In this document: positions 14,000-27,526 of the stretch, one piece after another
Position numbering within the stretch: the first letter of the stretch is position 1
Layout of the letters: every line of letters begins with the position of its first letter
Assembly: GCA_964017155.1 (NCBI GenBank)
Contig: OZ024867.1
Span: 18,368,089 to 18,432,088, forward strand
Direction of reading: 5' to 3'
Length of the DNA: 64,000 nucleotides
From: Oasisia sp. SBJ-2009
Taxonomy: Eukaryota > Annelida > Polychaeta > Sabellida > Siboglinidae
Notes under the pieces: model-generated
Database searches by the model: none
Told to the model about the DNA's origin: nothing
Seen by the model: the letters and a program-made list of their open reading frames with translations, nothing else
Program-made: the position numbers and the translations under genes

Positions 14000-15076
14000 C
14001 TGCAGGTATGCAGGTGTTGGTGAACCCCAGGTATTGCAACAACTCAGGGAGTTTGACGCCCCTGCCATGCAGAATTGTAAACCACTGCCTTGTGGTACAG
14101 GTTCTTGGCAGAAACGAAGGCTAACGGAGCAAGCCCTATGCCGAAAACCATGTCACTGTGGCAGCATCAAGGGCGGTTGATGTATGGAACTCCCAACATG
14201 TCTCGACCAGCCACTGCAGGGACTAATTGTTTTCGCCTGTCTTGACATGTTCTTTCCGGTGTGAGACCTCTATTTGTTCCCCGAAAGAGTGTCGCTAGTA
14301 ACTTGCAAAAGCCAGCGGCACTTCTACACTGTTTGCTAGCTGCTTCCATGAAATGTACAAATGCACGAAAATCCATACCGGATCTGCAGTCGCTCAAGTT
14401 ACCAAGGACCGCGCTGCTCGACCTCATCTTCCATCGACAGTGAAAATCAGCTAAGAATAAGAAGACAAAGACAAAGAAGACAGCTACTGACAATTGGACA
14501 ATGGGACGTCAGGACTCTCCTCGACCGTGGAGCTAACCGACCAGAAAGACGTACGGCACTAGTAGCAATAGAACTTGCCAAATACAACATCGACATCGCC
14601 GCCCTATGTGAAAAAAGGTTCTCAGAGTATGGTAGTGTCGATGACTTGGAATACTCTTTCTTCTGGAGTGGCAAACCCGAAGGAGAAAGAAGGGAATCAG
14701 GAGTGGGCTTTGCTATCAAGAAGGATATCGTTACAAAGCTGACAGAAATGCCACGGCCAGTAAGAGACATAATCATGACGATGAGACTACCTCTGAGCAA
14801 GGACAACTTTGCTACAATTATCAGCGTGTACGCTCCAACAATGCCAAACCAGATGAATACAAGGATGCCTTCTATAACCAGCTGGCAAGTGTGCTCAGTG
14901 GCATCCCTCATACAGATAAGCTACTACTGATAGGATACTTCAATGCGAGGATAGGAAGAGAACATGACAAGTGGCCCTTGGTCATGGGCAAACATGGGAT
15001 TGGGAAATGCAACTCCAATGGCGAGCTTCTATTGGCTCTGTGCTTTGAGTTCGAACTGATAGTGATGAACACCATA
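14000..15076 (+). pseudogene. RTE-like LINE 5' fragment (unit D)
   Basis: This is the third copy, with the same boundaries, frame break and GYFN change (14936-14938). At the site of LSND in unit A it reads LSKD, as unit B does. Confidence 0.85.
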
Positions 15077-17193
15077 CGCTATATACGTTTATTCCTTGTT
15101 ACATCTGCTCTATGCGTTTATTCCTCGCTACATCTGCTCTATGCGTTTATTAATTGTTACATCTGCTCAATGCTCTCGGTCCTTGCTACATATGCTCTGT
15201 GCGCTTTATTCCTTGTTAAATCTGCTCTATGCGTGTGTTCCTTGATACATCTGCCCTATGCGTTTATTCCTTATTACATCTGCTCTATGCGTTTATTCAT
15301 TGTTACATCTGCTCTATGAGTTTAATCCTTGTAACATCTGGTTTATGCGATTTATTCCATGTTACATATGCTTAATGCTCTTATTCCTTGTTACATCTGC
15401 TCAATGCCCTCGTTCCTTGTTACTTATGCTCTCTGCGCTTTAGTCCTTGTTAAATCTGCTCTATGTGTGTTCCTTGCTACATCTGCCCTATGCGTTTATT
15501 CCTTGTTACATCTGTTCTATGCCTTTATTCCTTGTTACACCTACTTAATCCTCTCATTCCTTTTTACATATGTTCTATGCGTTTACTCCTTGTTACATCT
15601 TCTCAGTGCTCTTATTCCTTGTACCAGCTGCTAAATCCTCTTATTCCTTGTTACATCTGTTCTATGCGCTTTTTTACTTGCTACATCTGCTCTATTCGTT
15701 TATTCCTTGTTACATCTGCGTTATGCGTTTATTCCTTTTTACGTCTGGTCTGTGCGATTTATTTGTTGTTACATCTTTTCTATGCGTTTATTCCTTGTTA
15801 AATTTGCTGTATGCGTTTGTTCCGTGTTGCATCTGCTCTATGTGTTTATTCTTTGTTACGTCTGCTAGGTACGTTTATTCCTTGTTATATCTGCGTTATG
15901 CCCTTACTCCTTCTCACATCTGCTTTAAGCGATTTATTCTTTGTTACATCTTCTGTACGCGTTTATTCCTTGTTACATCTGTCTATACGCTTTATTCTTT
16001 GAAACATCTACTCTACGCGTTTATTCCTTGATACATGTGCTCTATGCGTTTATTCCTTGTTACATTTGTTATATGCGTGTATTCCTTGTTTTATCTACTC
16101 TATGGGTTTACTCCTTGTTACATTTCCTCAATGCTCTTATTCCATATTTCTCATACTGTATGCGTTTATTCGTTGTTACATCTGCTCTATGCGTTTATTT
16201 CTTGTTACATCTGCTATATGCGTTTGTTCCTTTTTACATCTACTCTATGCGTCCTTTTCTTGTTACATCTGCTGTATGCGTTTATTCTTTACATCTGCTC
16301 TTACATATGCCTTTACTCCTTCTAACATCTGCCTTATGCGATTTCTTCAATGCTCTTATTCCTTGTTACAACTGGTGTAGGCGTTTATTACTTGTTACAT
16401 CTGCTCTATGCGTTTGTTCCTTGGTACATCTGCCCTAAGCGTTTATTTCTTGTTACATTTATTTTTATTTCTTGTTGTTTCTATGTGCTTTATTCCTTAC
16501 TACGTCTGTTCTATGTGTTTTTTTCCTAGTTACAACTGCTCGATGCGTTTATTCTTTGTTGCATCTGCTCAATCCTCTTATTCCTTGGTACATCTGTTTT
16601 ATGTGTTTATTCCTAGTAACATCTGCTCAGTGCTCTTATTCCTAGTAATATCTGCTATATCATCATATTCCTTGTTACATCTGCCCTATGCGATTATTCC
16701 TTGGTATATCTACTCAATGCGTCTATTCCTTGTTACATCTGCTCTATGTCTTTATTCCTTGGTACATCTGCTCTGTGTCTTTATTCCTTGGTACATCTGC
16801 CCTGAGCGTTTATTGCTTGTTACATCTGCTCTATGCTTTTATTCCTTGTTACATCTGCTCTATGCGTTTTTTATTCCTTGTTACATCTGTTAGATGAGTT
16901 CATTCCTTGTTACATCTGCTACACGCGTTTATTGATTGCTACATCTGCTCTATGCGTTTATTCCTTGTTACATCTGCTCAATCCTCTTATTCCTTTTTAC
17001 ATCTGTTCTATGCGTTTATTCCTTGTTACATCTTCTCAGTGCTCTTATTCCTTGTACCAGCTGCTAAATCCTCTTATTCCTTGTTACATCTGCTCTATGC
17101 GCTTTATTACTTGCTGCATCTGCTCTATTCGTTTATTCTTTGATACGTCTGCTCTATGCGTTTTTTCCTTGTTACAATAGTTTTATGCGTGTA

Positions 17194-18315
17194 TTCCTTC
17201 TTCTTCTTCCGAATACCGCCTAGCTTCAACATGCAGAAGATACAGGCGGGCGAACAGGAAAAATCTGAAATATATCCTTTTTTTCGTTTTGGGTGCATTG
17301 CAGTGTATCAGAACCATAATTTGTGCATGTAACAGTAATGCGTGCAAAAGAACTAGATATATCTAAAAGGTGGAATAATGATAAGTCAGGATATTGCTCT
17401 TAAAGGAATCAAGGCTATCTTTATTTACAATATGCTGAGGGAGAGAGTTGCAAAGTCGAATGGTATTTGGGAAAAAAGAATACAAGTGGTAGTTACTCTG
17501 GAGTGAGGGATACGGTAAGACAAGGAATGTTGCTTTCTAATGACTGTGTTTAAAGGAATAAGATATTTATTTGCAGGTATACCCACTAGGGCATTTGACA
17601 TTTTGTTTAACATGTATAGTTTTGCATCTTTTCTACGGTCTGCTAGGGATCTCCAGCCTAATGACTGCAGCATATTAGTAACACTTGATGTATTATGGTG
17701 GCGATGTAAAACATATCGAGCTGCCCGGCGTTGTATCATTTCAAGTTTATTTATATGTCTAGCGGTATAAGGGTCCCGACAGTACAGCTATTTTCCAGGA
17801 TAGGTCTAACAAAGGTGAAGTAAGCAAGATATTTTATTTGGATTGACGAGACTTTGAGATTTCTGCGGAGGAAGCCTAATGATCTATTTGCTTTTGAAGA
17901 GATGCTATTTATGTGCGCATTCCACCGAAGGTCAGAAGTTATGGTTATGCCAAGATATTAAGCCTGTGATACAGTTTCAAGTAGTTGTCCGTTGAGAATG
18001 TACTGGGTCTTAGTGATAGTTTAATTTCTCGTTACAGGGATGACATGGCACTTTTCAAGATTGAAGCTCATTTTCCATTTGTTGTCCATTTATCGAGTGT
18101 GTTAAGGTCTCCATGGAGTGCAGCTGCGTTTACCTTAGGCTTAAGAGCTATATACATTATGCTGTCATCAGCAAAGAGTCTAACTGTAGAAGTAATATTG
18201 TCTGGGATGTCGTTAATGTAAAAAAGGAATAGGCAGGGACCAAGTACAGAACCTTCAGGGACTCCTGGTGTTACATGGACTTCAGAGGAGGCTTCGCCTT
18301 CTATTAATACCTAAT
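17194..18315 (-). pseudogene. CR1/L2-group LINE 3' fragment (unit D)
   Basis: This is the fourth copy. It is identical in translation to the unit C copy over the C-terminal 104 residues, with the same boundaries and the same (GAA)n-like 3' tail. Confidence 0.85.
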
Positions 18316-19294
18316 ACCTTTTATATCTCGTCTATGCGATTTATTCCTTGATACATCTGTTATATGCGTTTATTTATTGTTACATATGCTCTATGCGCTT
18401 TATTACTTGCTACATCTGCTCAGTGCTCTTATTCCTTGTAACATCTGCCAAATCGTCTTATTCCTTGTTACATCTCCTTTAAGCGTTTATTCCTTGTTTC
18501 ATCTGCTCTATGCGTTTATTCCTTGTTACATTTACTCAATTCTCTTATTTCTTGTGACATTTGCTCAATCCTTCTATTCCTTGTTACATATGCTCTATGC
18601 GTGTATTCCTTGTTTTAATTGCTCTATGCACATTATCCCTTGTTACATCTACTCTATGCGTTTAGTCCTTGTTACACCTGCTCTATGCCTTTTTTCCATG
18701 TTGCGTCTGCTCTATGCGTATATTCCTTGTTACATCAATTCTATGCGTTTATTCCTTCTTACATCTGCTCTATGCGCTTTATTCCTTGTTACATCTACTC
18801 TATGCGTTTACTCCTTGTTACATCTGCTCTATGCGTGTACTCCTTGTTATATCTGCTCTGTGCGTTTATTCCTTGTTACATCTGCTGTGTGCGTCTATTC
18901 CTTGTTACATCTACTCTATGCGTTTATTCCTTGTTTTAACTGCTCTATGCACTTTATTCCTTGTTACCTCTACTCTATGCGTTTATTCCTTCTTACATCT
19001 GCTCTATGCGCTTTATTCCTTGTTACATCTACTCGATGCGTTTACTCCTTGTTACATCTGCTCTATGCGTGTATTCCTTGTTACATCAACTCTATGCGTT
19101 TATTCCTTGTTACATATGCTCTATTCGTTTATTCCTTGTTACATCTGCTCTATGCGTTTATTCCTTGTTACAAGTGCTCTATGCGTATATTCCTTGTTAC
19201 ATCTGCTCTATGCGTTTATTCCTTGTTACATCTGCTCTATGCGTTTATTTCTTGTTACATCTGCTATATGCGTTTATTCCTTATTACATCTGTT

Positions 19295-20371
19295 CTGCAG
19301 GTATGCAGGTGTTGGTGAACCCCAGGTATTGCAACAACTCAGGGAGTTTGACGCCCCTGCCATGCAGAATTGTAAACCACTGCCTTGTGGTACAGGTTCT
19401 TGGCAGAAACGAAGGCTAACGGAGCAAGCCCTATGCCGAAAACCATGTCACTGTGGCAGCATCAAGGGCGGTTGATGTATGGAACTCCCAACATGTCTCG
19501 ACCAGCCACTGCAGGGACTAATTGTTTTCGCCTGTCTTGACATGTTCTTTCCGGTGTGAGACCTCTATTTGTTCCCCGAAAGAGTGTCGCTAGTAACTTG
19601 CAAAAGCCAGCGGCACTTCTACACTGTTTGCTAGCTGCTTCCATGAAATGTACAAATGCACGAAAATCCATACCGGATCTGCAGTCGCTCAAGTTACCAA
19701 GGACCGCGCTGCTCGACCTCATCTTCCATCGACAGTGAAAATCAGCTAAGAATAAGAAGACAAAGACAAAGAAGACAGCTACTGACAATTGGACAATGGG
19801 ACGTCAGGACTCTCCTCGACCGTGGAGCTAACCGACCAGAAAGACGTACGGCACTAGTAGCAATAGAACTTGCCAAATACAACATCGACATCGCCGCCCT
19901 ATGTGAAAAAAGGTTCTCAGAGTATGGTAGTGTCGATGACTTGGAATACTCTTTCTTCTGGAGTGGCAAACCCGAAGGAGAAAGAAGGGAATCAGGAGTG
20001 GGCTTTGCTATCAAGAAGGATATCGTTACAAAGCTGACAGAAATGCCACGGCCAGTAAGAGACATAATCATGACGATGAGACTACCTCTGAGCAAGGACA
20101 ACTTTGCTACAATTATCAGCGTGTACGCTCCAACAATGCCAAACCAGATGAATACAAGGATGCCTTCTATAACCAGCTGGCAAGTGTGCTCAGTGGCATC
20201 CCTCATACAGATAAGCTACTACTGATAGGATACTTCAATGCGAGGATAGGAAGAGAACATGACAAGTGGCCCTTGGTCATGGGCAAACATGGGATTGGGA
20301 AATGCAACTCCAATGGCGAGCTTCTATTGGCTCTGTGCTTTGAGTTCGAACTGATAGTGATGAACACCATA
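19295..20371 (+). pseudogene. RTE-like LINE 5' fragment (unit E)
   Basis: This is the fourth copy, with translated segments identical to unit D, the same frame break and GYFN (20231-20233). It ends after GAACACCATA like the others. Confidence 0.85.
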
Positions 20372-22442
20372 CGCTATATACGTTTATTCCTTGTTACATC
20401 TGCTCTATGCGTTTATTCCTCGCTACATCTGCTCTATGCGTTTATTAATTGTTACATCTGCTCAATGCTCTCGGTCCTTGCTACATATGCTCTGTGCGCT
20501 TTATTCCTTGTTAAATCTGCTCTATGCGTGTGTTCCTTGATACATCTGCCCTATGCGTTTATTCCTTATTACATCTGCTCTATGCGTTTATTCATTGTTA
20601 CATCTGCTCTATGAGTTTAATCCTTGTAACATCTGGTTTATGCGATTTATTCCATGTTACATATGCTTAATGCTCTTATTCCTTGTTACATCTGCTCAAT
20701 GCCCTCGTTCCTTGTTACTTATGCTCTCTGCGCTTTAGTCCTTGTTAAATCTGCTCTATGTGTGTTCCTTGCTACATCTGCCCTATGCGTTTATTCCTTG
20801 TTACATCTGTTCTATGCCTTTATTCCTTGTTACACCTACTTAATCCTCTCATTCCTTTTTACATATGTTCTATGCGTTTACTCCTTGTTACATCTTCTCA
20901 GTGCTCTTATTCCTTGTACCAGCTGCTAAATCCTCTTATTCCTTGTTACATCTGTTCTATGCGCTTTTTTACTTGCTACATCTGCTCTATTCGTTTATTC
21001 CTTGTTACATCTGCGTTATGCGTTTATTCCTTTTTACGTCTGGTCTGTGCGATTTATTTGTTGTTACATCTTTTCTATGCGTTTATTCCTTGTTAAATTT
21101 GCTGTATGCGTTTGTTCCGTGTTGCATCTGCTCTATGTGTTTATTCTTTGTTACGTCTGCTAGGTACGTTTATTCCTTGTTATATCTGCGTTATGCCCTT
21201 ACTCCTTCTCACATCTGCTTTAAGCGATTTATTCTTTGTTACATCTTCTGTACGCGTTTATTCCTTGTTACATCTGTCTATACGCTTTACTCTTTGAAAC
21301 ATCTACTCTACGCGTTTATTCCTTGATACATGTGCTCTATGCGTTTATTCCTTGTTACATTTGTTATATGCGTGTATTCCTTGTTTTATCTACTCTATGG
21401 GTTTACTACTTGTTACATTTCCTCAATGCTCTTATTCCATATTTCACATACTGTATGCGTTTATTCGTTGTTACATCTGCTCTATGCGTTTATTTCTTGT
21501 TACATCTGCAATATGCGTTTGTTCCTTTTTACATCTACTCTATGCGTCCTTTTCTTGTTACATCTGCTCTATGCGTTTATTCTTTACATCTGCTCTTACA
21601 TATGCCTTTACTCCTTCTAACATCTGCCTTATGCGATTTCTTCAATGCTCTTATTCCTTGTTACAACTGGTGTAGGCGTTTATTACTTGTTACATCTGCT
21701 CTATGCGTTTGTTCCTTGGTACATCTGCCCTAAGCGTTTATTTCTTGTTACATTTATTTTTATTTCTTGTTGTTTCTATGTGCTTTATTCCTTACTACGT
21801 CTGTTCTATGTGTTTTTTTCCTAGTTACAACTGCTCTATGCGTTTATTCTTTGTTACATCTGCTCAATCCTCTTATTCCTTGGTACATCTGTTTTATGTG
21901 TTTATTCCTAGTAACATCTGCTCAGTGCTCTTATTCCTAGTAATATCTGCTATATCATCATATTCCTTGTTACATCTGCCCTATGCGATTATTCCTTGTT
22001 ATATCTACTCAATGCGTCTATTCCTTGTTACATCTGCTCTATGTCTTTATTCCTTGGTACATCTGCTCTGTGTCTTTATTCCTTGGTACATCTGCCCTAA
22101 GCGTTTATTGCTTGTTACATCTGCTCTATGCTTTTATTCCTTGTTACATCTGCTCTATGCGTTTTTTATTCCTTGTTACATCTGTTAGATGAGTTTATTC
22201 CTTGTTACATCTGCTACACGCGTTTATTGATTGCTACATCTGCTCTATGCGTTTATTCCTTGTTACATCTGCTCAATCCTCTTATTCCTTTTTACATCTG
22301 TTCTATGCGTTTATTCCTTGTTACATCTTCTCAGTGCTCTTATTCCTTGTACCAGCTGCTAAATCCTCTTATTCCTTGTTACATCTGCTCTATGCGCTTT
22401 ATTACTTGCTGCATCTGCAGTTACAATAGTTTTATGCGTGTA

Positions 22443-23564
22443 TTCCTTCTTCTTCTTCCGAATACCGCCTAGCTTCAACATGCAGAAGATACAGGCGGGC
22501 GAACAGGAAAAATCTGAAATATATCCTTTTTTTCGTTTTGGGTGCATTGCAATGTATCAGATCCATAATTTGTGCATGTAACAGTAATGCGTGCAAAAGA
22601 ACTAGATATATCTAAAAGGTGGAATAATGATAAGTCAGGATATTGCTCTTAAAGGAATCAAGGCTATCTTTATTTACAATATGCTGAGGGAGAGAGTTGC
22701 AAAGTCGAATGGTATTTGGGAAAAAAGAATACAAGTGGTAGTTATTCTGGAGTGAGGGATACGGTAAGACAAGGAATGTTGCTTTCTAATGACTGTGTTT
22801 AAAGGAATAAGATTTTTATTTGCAGGTATACCCACTAGGGCATTTGATATTTTGTTTAACATGTATAGTTTTGCATCTTTTCTACAGTCTGCTAGGGATC
22901 TCCAGCCTAATGACTGCGGCATATTAGTAACACTTGATGTATTATGGTGGCGATGTAAAACATATCGAGCTGCCCGGCGTTGTATCATTTCAGGTTTATT
23001 TATATGTCTAGCGGTATAAGGGTCCCGACAGTACAGCTATTTTCCAGGATAGGTCTAACAAAGGTGAAGTAAGCAAGAGATTTTATTTGGATTGACGAGA
23101 CTTTGAGATTTCTGCGGAGGAAGCCTAATGATCTATTTGCTTTTGAAGAGATGCTATTTATGTGTGCATTCCACCGAAGGTCAGAAGTTATGGTTATGCC
23201 AAGATATTAAGCCTGTGATACAGTTTCAAGTAGTTGTCCGTTGAGAATGTACTGGGTCTTAGTGATAGTTTAATTTCTCGTTACAGGGATGACATGGCAC
23301 TTTTCAAGATTGAAGCTCATTTTCCATTTTTTTGTCCATTTATCGAGTGTGTTAAGGTCTTCTTGGAGTGCAGCTGCGTTTACCTTAGGCTTAAGAGCTA
23401 TATACATTATGCTGTCATCAGCAAAGAGTCTAACTGTAGAAGTAATATTGTCTGGGATGTCGTTAATGTAAAAAAGGAATAGGCAGGGACCAAGTACAGA
23501 ACCTACAGGGACTCCTGATGTTACATGGACTTCAGAGGAGGCTTCGCCTTCTATTAATACCTAA
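22443..23564 (-). pseudogene. CR1/L2-group LINE 3' fragment (unit E)
   Basis: This is the fifth copy, with private changes (NMPQSLGWRSLADCRKD on the minus strand). At its 5' end it shares CCTACAGGGACTCCTGATG with unit A. Confidence 0.85.
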
Positions 23565-23967
23565 TACCTTTTATATCTCGTCTATGCGATTTATTCCTTG
23601 ATACATCTGTTATATGCGTTTATTTATTGTTACATATGCTCTATGCGCTTTATTACTTGCTACATCTGCTCTATGCGTTGATGCCTTGTTACATCTGCTT
23701 TACGTGTTTATTCCTTGTTACATCTGGTCTGTGCGATTTATTCGTTATTACATCTTCTCTATGCGTTTATTCCTCGTTAAATTTGCTCTATGCGTTTGTT
23801 CCGTGTTACACCTGCTCTATGTGTTTATTCTTTGTTACGTCTGCTAGATACGTTAATTGCTTGTTATGTCTGCGTTATGCCTTTACTCCTTCTAACATCT
23901 GCTTTATGCATTTATGCATTTATTATCTCTATGCATTTATTCATTGTTACATCTGATCAATGCTCTT
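23565..23967 (+). repeat. Satellite block right of unit E
   Basis: This is 29-bp satellite that starts like a further higher-order unit (GATACATCTGTTATATGCG). It diverges after about 100 bp and is cut by the minus-strand LINE near 23,968. Confidence 0.8.
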
Positions 23968-24309
23968 TGTACGTAATGCAACTGAACACAATTGCTTTAT
24001 TGAGTGATTGTCAGTAACAATATCGAATACAAACACATGAAATATACATACAAATCAGGATAGACAATCAACAATAAGCAGGAAAGAAGCAAACTGCTGA
24101 TAATTCCTTTTTTTAAGTAATAACAAAACATGTATGCCACCTTGGTGCAATTGTGCTGATGCGAACATACCACAGTTAATCAAATAAATGTCATAAAAAA
24201 CATGATGGTACATTTTGTCAATTAACTATTAGCTATGCTATTCAAAATTATTCATACATACAATTATATTAAATTATACCAATGTATCCTAAGTGTGCAG
24301 TGTTTCTTG

Positions 24310-26520
24310 TTAATATGTTCTCCAGATGTATTGTTTCATTGCCTTTTTGAATATACTAATAGACGTACAATTATCAATATGATTCTTCATAATAACAGTA
24401 TTCCATAGTTTTAGACCAACATATATAAGTGTAGTTTGCTTGATATTAGTTTTGCAATGTGGTATTTTGTAAGCTGTATGTTGTCTCATATTGTAGTTGT
24501 GTGAGGGTGTGTGCATCATGATCATATCATTAAATATATTTGGTAATATACCCCTGTTATGTTTGTACATTAATATACAAGTTACATATTTATTCAGTTG
24601 ATAAATTGTCATAATTTGATGTGCTTTAAATAAAACATATGTATGTCTTCTGAATTCAGCATGACTTATTATGCGAATGATTTGTTTCTGCAATATATGA
24701 ATTTTAGATAAAGATATGTTTGGGGCTCTTCCCCATACTATATTACAATAGATAATAAAAGGGTATATGAAGGTATAGTATAAGTTAATCAAAGTGTTTT
24801 TGTTTTGTTCACTTTGTTCTTGATTTTCCAGAAAATGCCTACACTCTTAGATATTTTTTTACATGTATATTTTATATGTTCGTTCCAATTGATTTTATTA
24901 TCTATTATCACTCCCAGAAATTGGGTATGGCTAACAGTGTCTATTTGAGTCCCATCTATATAAATGTTGTTGATTCTTTTTCTTACACTAGGAATATTGC
25001 TAAATGTCATTGTACATGTTTTCTTGATATTTAACGAAAGTTTATTAGCCTTAAGCCACTGTGAAATATTTTGTATTTCAATATTTAAATCGTGTTCCAT
25101 TTTTGGCAAATCTTTCCCTCGGATAAAAATATTAGTGTCATCTGCATACATTATCGGAAAGGTGATTTGTGACACAGCACTTAAATCATTTATATAGATC
25201 AGAAATAATAAGGGTCCTAATATTGATCCTTGTAGCACACCACAAGTTACATTTTTAAGTTCAGAATTGGTTTCACTGATTCTTACTGTTTGTTTCCTAC
25301 TAGATAGATAACTTTGAAACCATTGGAGGACAGTTCCTCTTATTCCATAATGGTTTAATTTACTTAATAGGATGTCATGGTTCACTGTATCAAATGCTTT
25401 GGCGAAATCTAAAAAAAGTCCTATTATATGTTCTCCTTTGTCCATTGCACTTGTTATTTTATCAATTAATATTGTTAAAGCCATGTAAGTAGAATATCCT
25501 TTTTTGAATCCAAATTGATAATTTGACAAAATATTATGTTTATCAATATATTTAGTTAGTCTACTATATACAAGTTTTTCAAATATTTTAGAAAATACTG
25601 GTAATACGGAAATTGGTCTATAGTTACTGATTAGTGTAGCATCTCCTTTTTTTAAATCGGCACTACATTAGCTATTTTTAATTCGTATGGTACGTATCCT
25701 TTGTCAAACGATAAATTTATAATGTGGCATAATGGTTCAATCATGCTAGAGTATGTTTGTTTGATGATGTCTGGTTATATACCATCCCATACAGGACTGC
25801 AGTTTTTTAATTACTCTATGATTATCCTTATCTCATATGTGGTTGTAGGTGTTAAAAACATTGAGTTTTTATAAATTCCATTAAGATAATCCTCAGGCTT
25901 ATCTGTAACGGTTGGAATAAGCTTGGTTAATTCTGAACCAATGGTCGTGAAGTATTCATTACATTTATCAGCTATTAACTGCCTATCTTTTGTTAGAGTG
26001 CCATTTATTAAGAATTCTTAGTTTTGCTGTGATGTCGCCTTCTTGCCAATAATTTCTCGTATCATTTGCCACATTTTCTTTAGGTCACTCTTATGCTTGT
26101 CAAATTCCTTTTGATAATGATAGCGCTCTGCTATTTTAATAAGTTACGTTAGTTTATTTTTATATCTTTTATAATTGGTTTCATTAAATGCAGTTGGTTT
26201 ATTTAAAAAATACTTATATAGTTTGTGCTTAGTTTTTATGGAATTTCTAAGCCCCTTGGTAATCCATGCTTTATGTTTCTCTTTCTTAACCCTTTTTGTG
26301 TTTAAGGGGAATTACTTGTTATACACCTGTGAAATTGTATTAAAAAATTCAGTATAACTTATTTGGGGATCTTTACATGCATAGATATCATTCCAACATG
26401 TTGCCTCTATGGTGCTTTTGAATAAGGCTATAGTATGATGAGTATGTTTTCTAGTCTCTACACAATCTTGTTTATCATTATTTAATGTGGTTAATATAAA
26501 TATTGGTAAATGGTCAGAAA
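24310..26520 (-). pseudogene. LINE reverse transcriptase domain, decayed
   Basis: Reading down the minus strand, a linker with KKMWQMIREIIGKKA (near 26,060) leads to a stop after WDGI (near 25,787). A homopolymer frame break near 25,645 falls around VPI/KKGDA. Then comes the well-preserved core (25529-24789): FGFKKGYSTYMAL, GLFLDFAKAFDTVNHDILL, GVLQGSILGPLLFLIYINDL, MYADDTNIF and FLGVIIDNKINW. The C-terminal part (24792-24310) is in another frame, with YPFIIYCNIVWG and LQKQIIRIISHAEF. All catalytic Asp residues remain, but the gene needs several repairs, so it is dead. Confidence 0.87.
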
Positions 26521-26524
26521 TATC

Positions 26525-27343
26525 TTAATATAATATTCCTTGAAGTTGATTGTATTCACCAAGAATGTCATTACTATAAATATTATATATCAATGTGGCT
26601 GTGGTTGGTGTAATTCTAGTGGGCTTCGTAATTTGAGGGATTAAACAATTGGAAAACATTGCATCTACATAATCATGAGTTTCCATATGGTGATCATAGT
26701 TTAACAGATTTATGTTAAAATCGCCCATTATATAATATTGTTTGTTTTCAATTATTGATATTTGTTCTGTAAATGCACTAATGCTTGTATTTGGGGGTCT
26801 GTACATTATATCGACCAATATTTTTCTTTTATGTTTTCTGGTTTGATACATAACCTCAACAAAAAGACATTCTATAAGCTCGGTCATAATATTCATATTT
26901 GGCTTTTCTACATAATCATAATTGTTGTGAATGTATAACGATACTCCTCCTCCTTTTCTGGAGGGTCTAGTAAGATTCATACTTTTGTATTCTGGAAGTT
27001 CATATAAGTCTAAGGTTTCCTCCTTAAGCCACGTTTCTGTTAGACCAATTATCGAAAACTGTATATCGAGCGACAGTAAATAACTGTTCAGTTTATCTAT
27101 GTTCTTCGGTATACTTCTAACATTCAAATGCATTAGAGAAAACCCCTTGACATAGTCATCATTACTTTTTATGATATCATTGAAGTCGTTTTCAAGGTAG
27201 TATTTGGTTGTAAGCACATTATTGTTTGTTATATAATTATGATCGGGATCTAAGTTTCTCATATTACGGTTAGTGTTTTCATAATCTGACTCATCATCTG
27301 GAGATAATGCAGTTCTAGTTAAATGACTCATTTGGATTATCAA
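26525..27343 (-). pseudogene. LINE APE-type endonuclease domain
   Basis: The open frame is 272 codons. Visible motifs are FSLMHLNVRSIPKN, IIGLTETWL (catalytic Glu), GGGVSLYIHNN, YRPPNTS and YYIMGDFNINLL (GDFN intact), with TKPTRITPTTATLIYNIYS toward the end. An in-frame stop at about 26,526 falls just before DISDHLPIF, the SDH motif that closes this endonuclease fold, so the enzyme is interrupted. The protein would nick target DNA to prime reverse transcription. The reverse transcriptase follows downstream on the same strand. Confidence 0.85.
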
Positions 27344-27526
27344 AAGATATATACATACACTTATTTATACAGTTCAATTAGTAAACGTGATAGCATTCAT
27401 TCATATATAGCATCATATAATGCATTGTTGCGTGGTAACTCGCATGCGACAAAAGTGTTAACTGCTCAACAACAAATAAAATGATAATAAAAATAAAGAA
27501 TAACATAACTAGGCATGCTAGTTCAA

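Larger units (their letters stand above)
13021..18315 (+). repeat. Higher-order repeat unit D
   Basis: The order is satellite 13021-13999, RTE 5' fragment 14000-15076, satellite 15077-17193, minus-strand LINE fragment 17194-18315; length 5,295 bp. Its first block translates identically to that of unit E over more than 300 residues. Its later part agrees with unit B at several variant sites. Confidence 0.88.
18316..23564 (+). repeat. Higher-order repeat unit E
   Basis: The order is satellite 18316-19294, RTE 5' fragment 19295-20371, satellite 20372-22442, minus-strand LINE fragment 22443-23564. It is about 46 bp shorter than D because of a small deletion near 22,419, just before the LINE fragment. 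The first half matches unit D and the second half matches unit A variants, so it looks recombinant. Confidence 0.87.
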
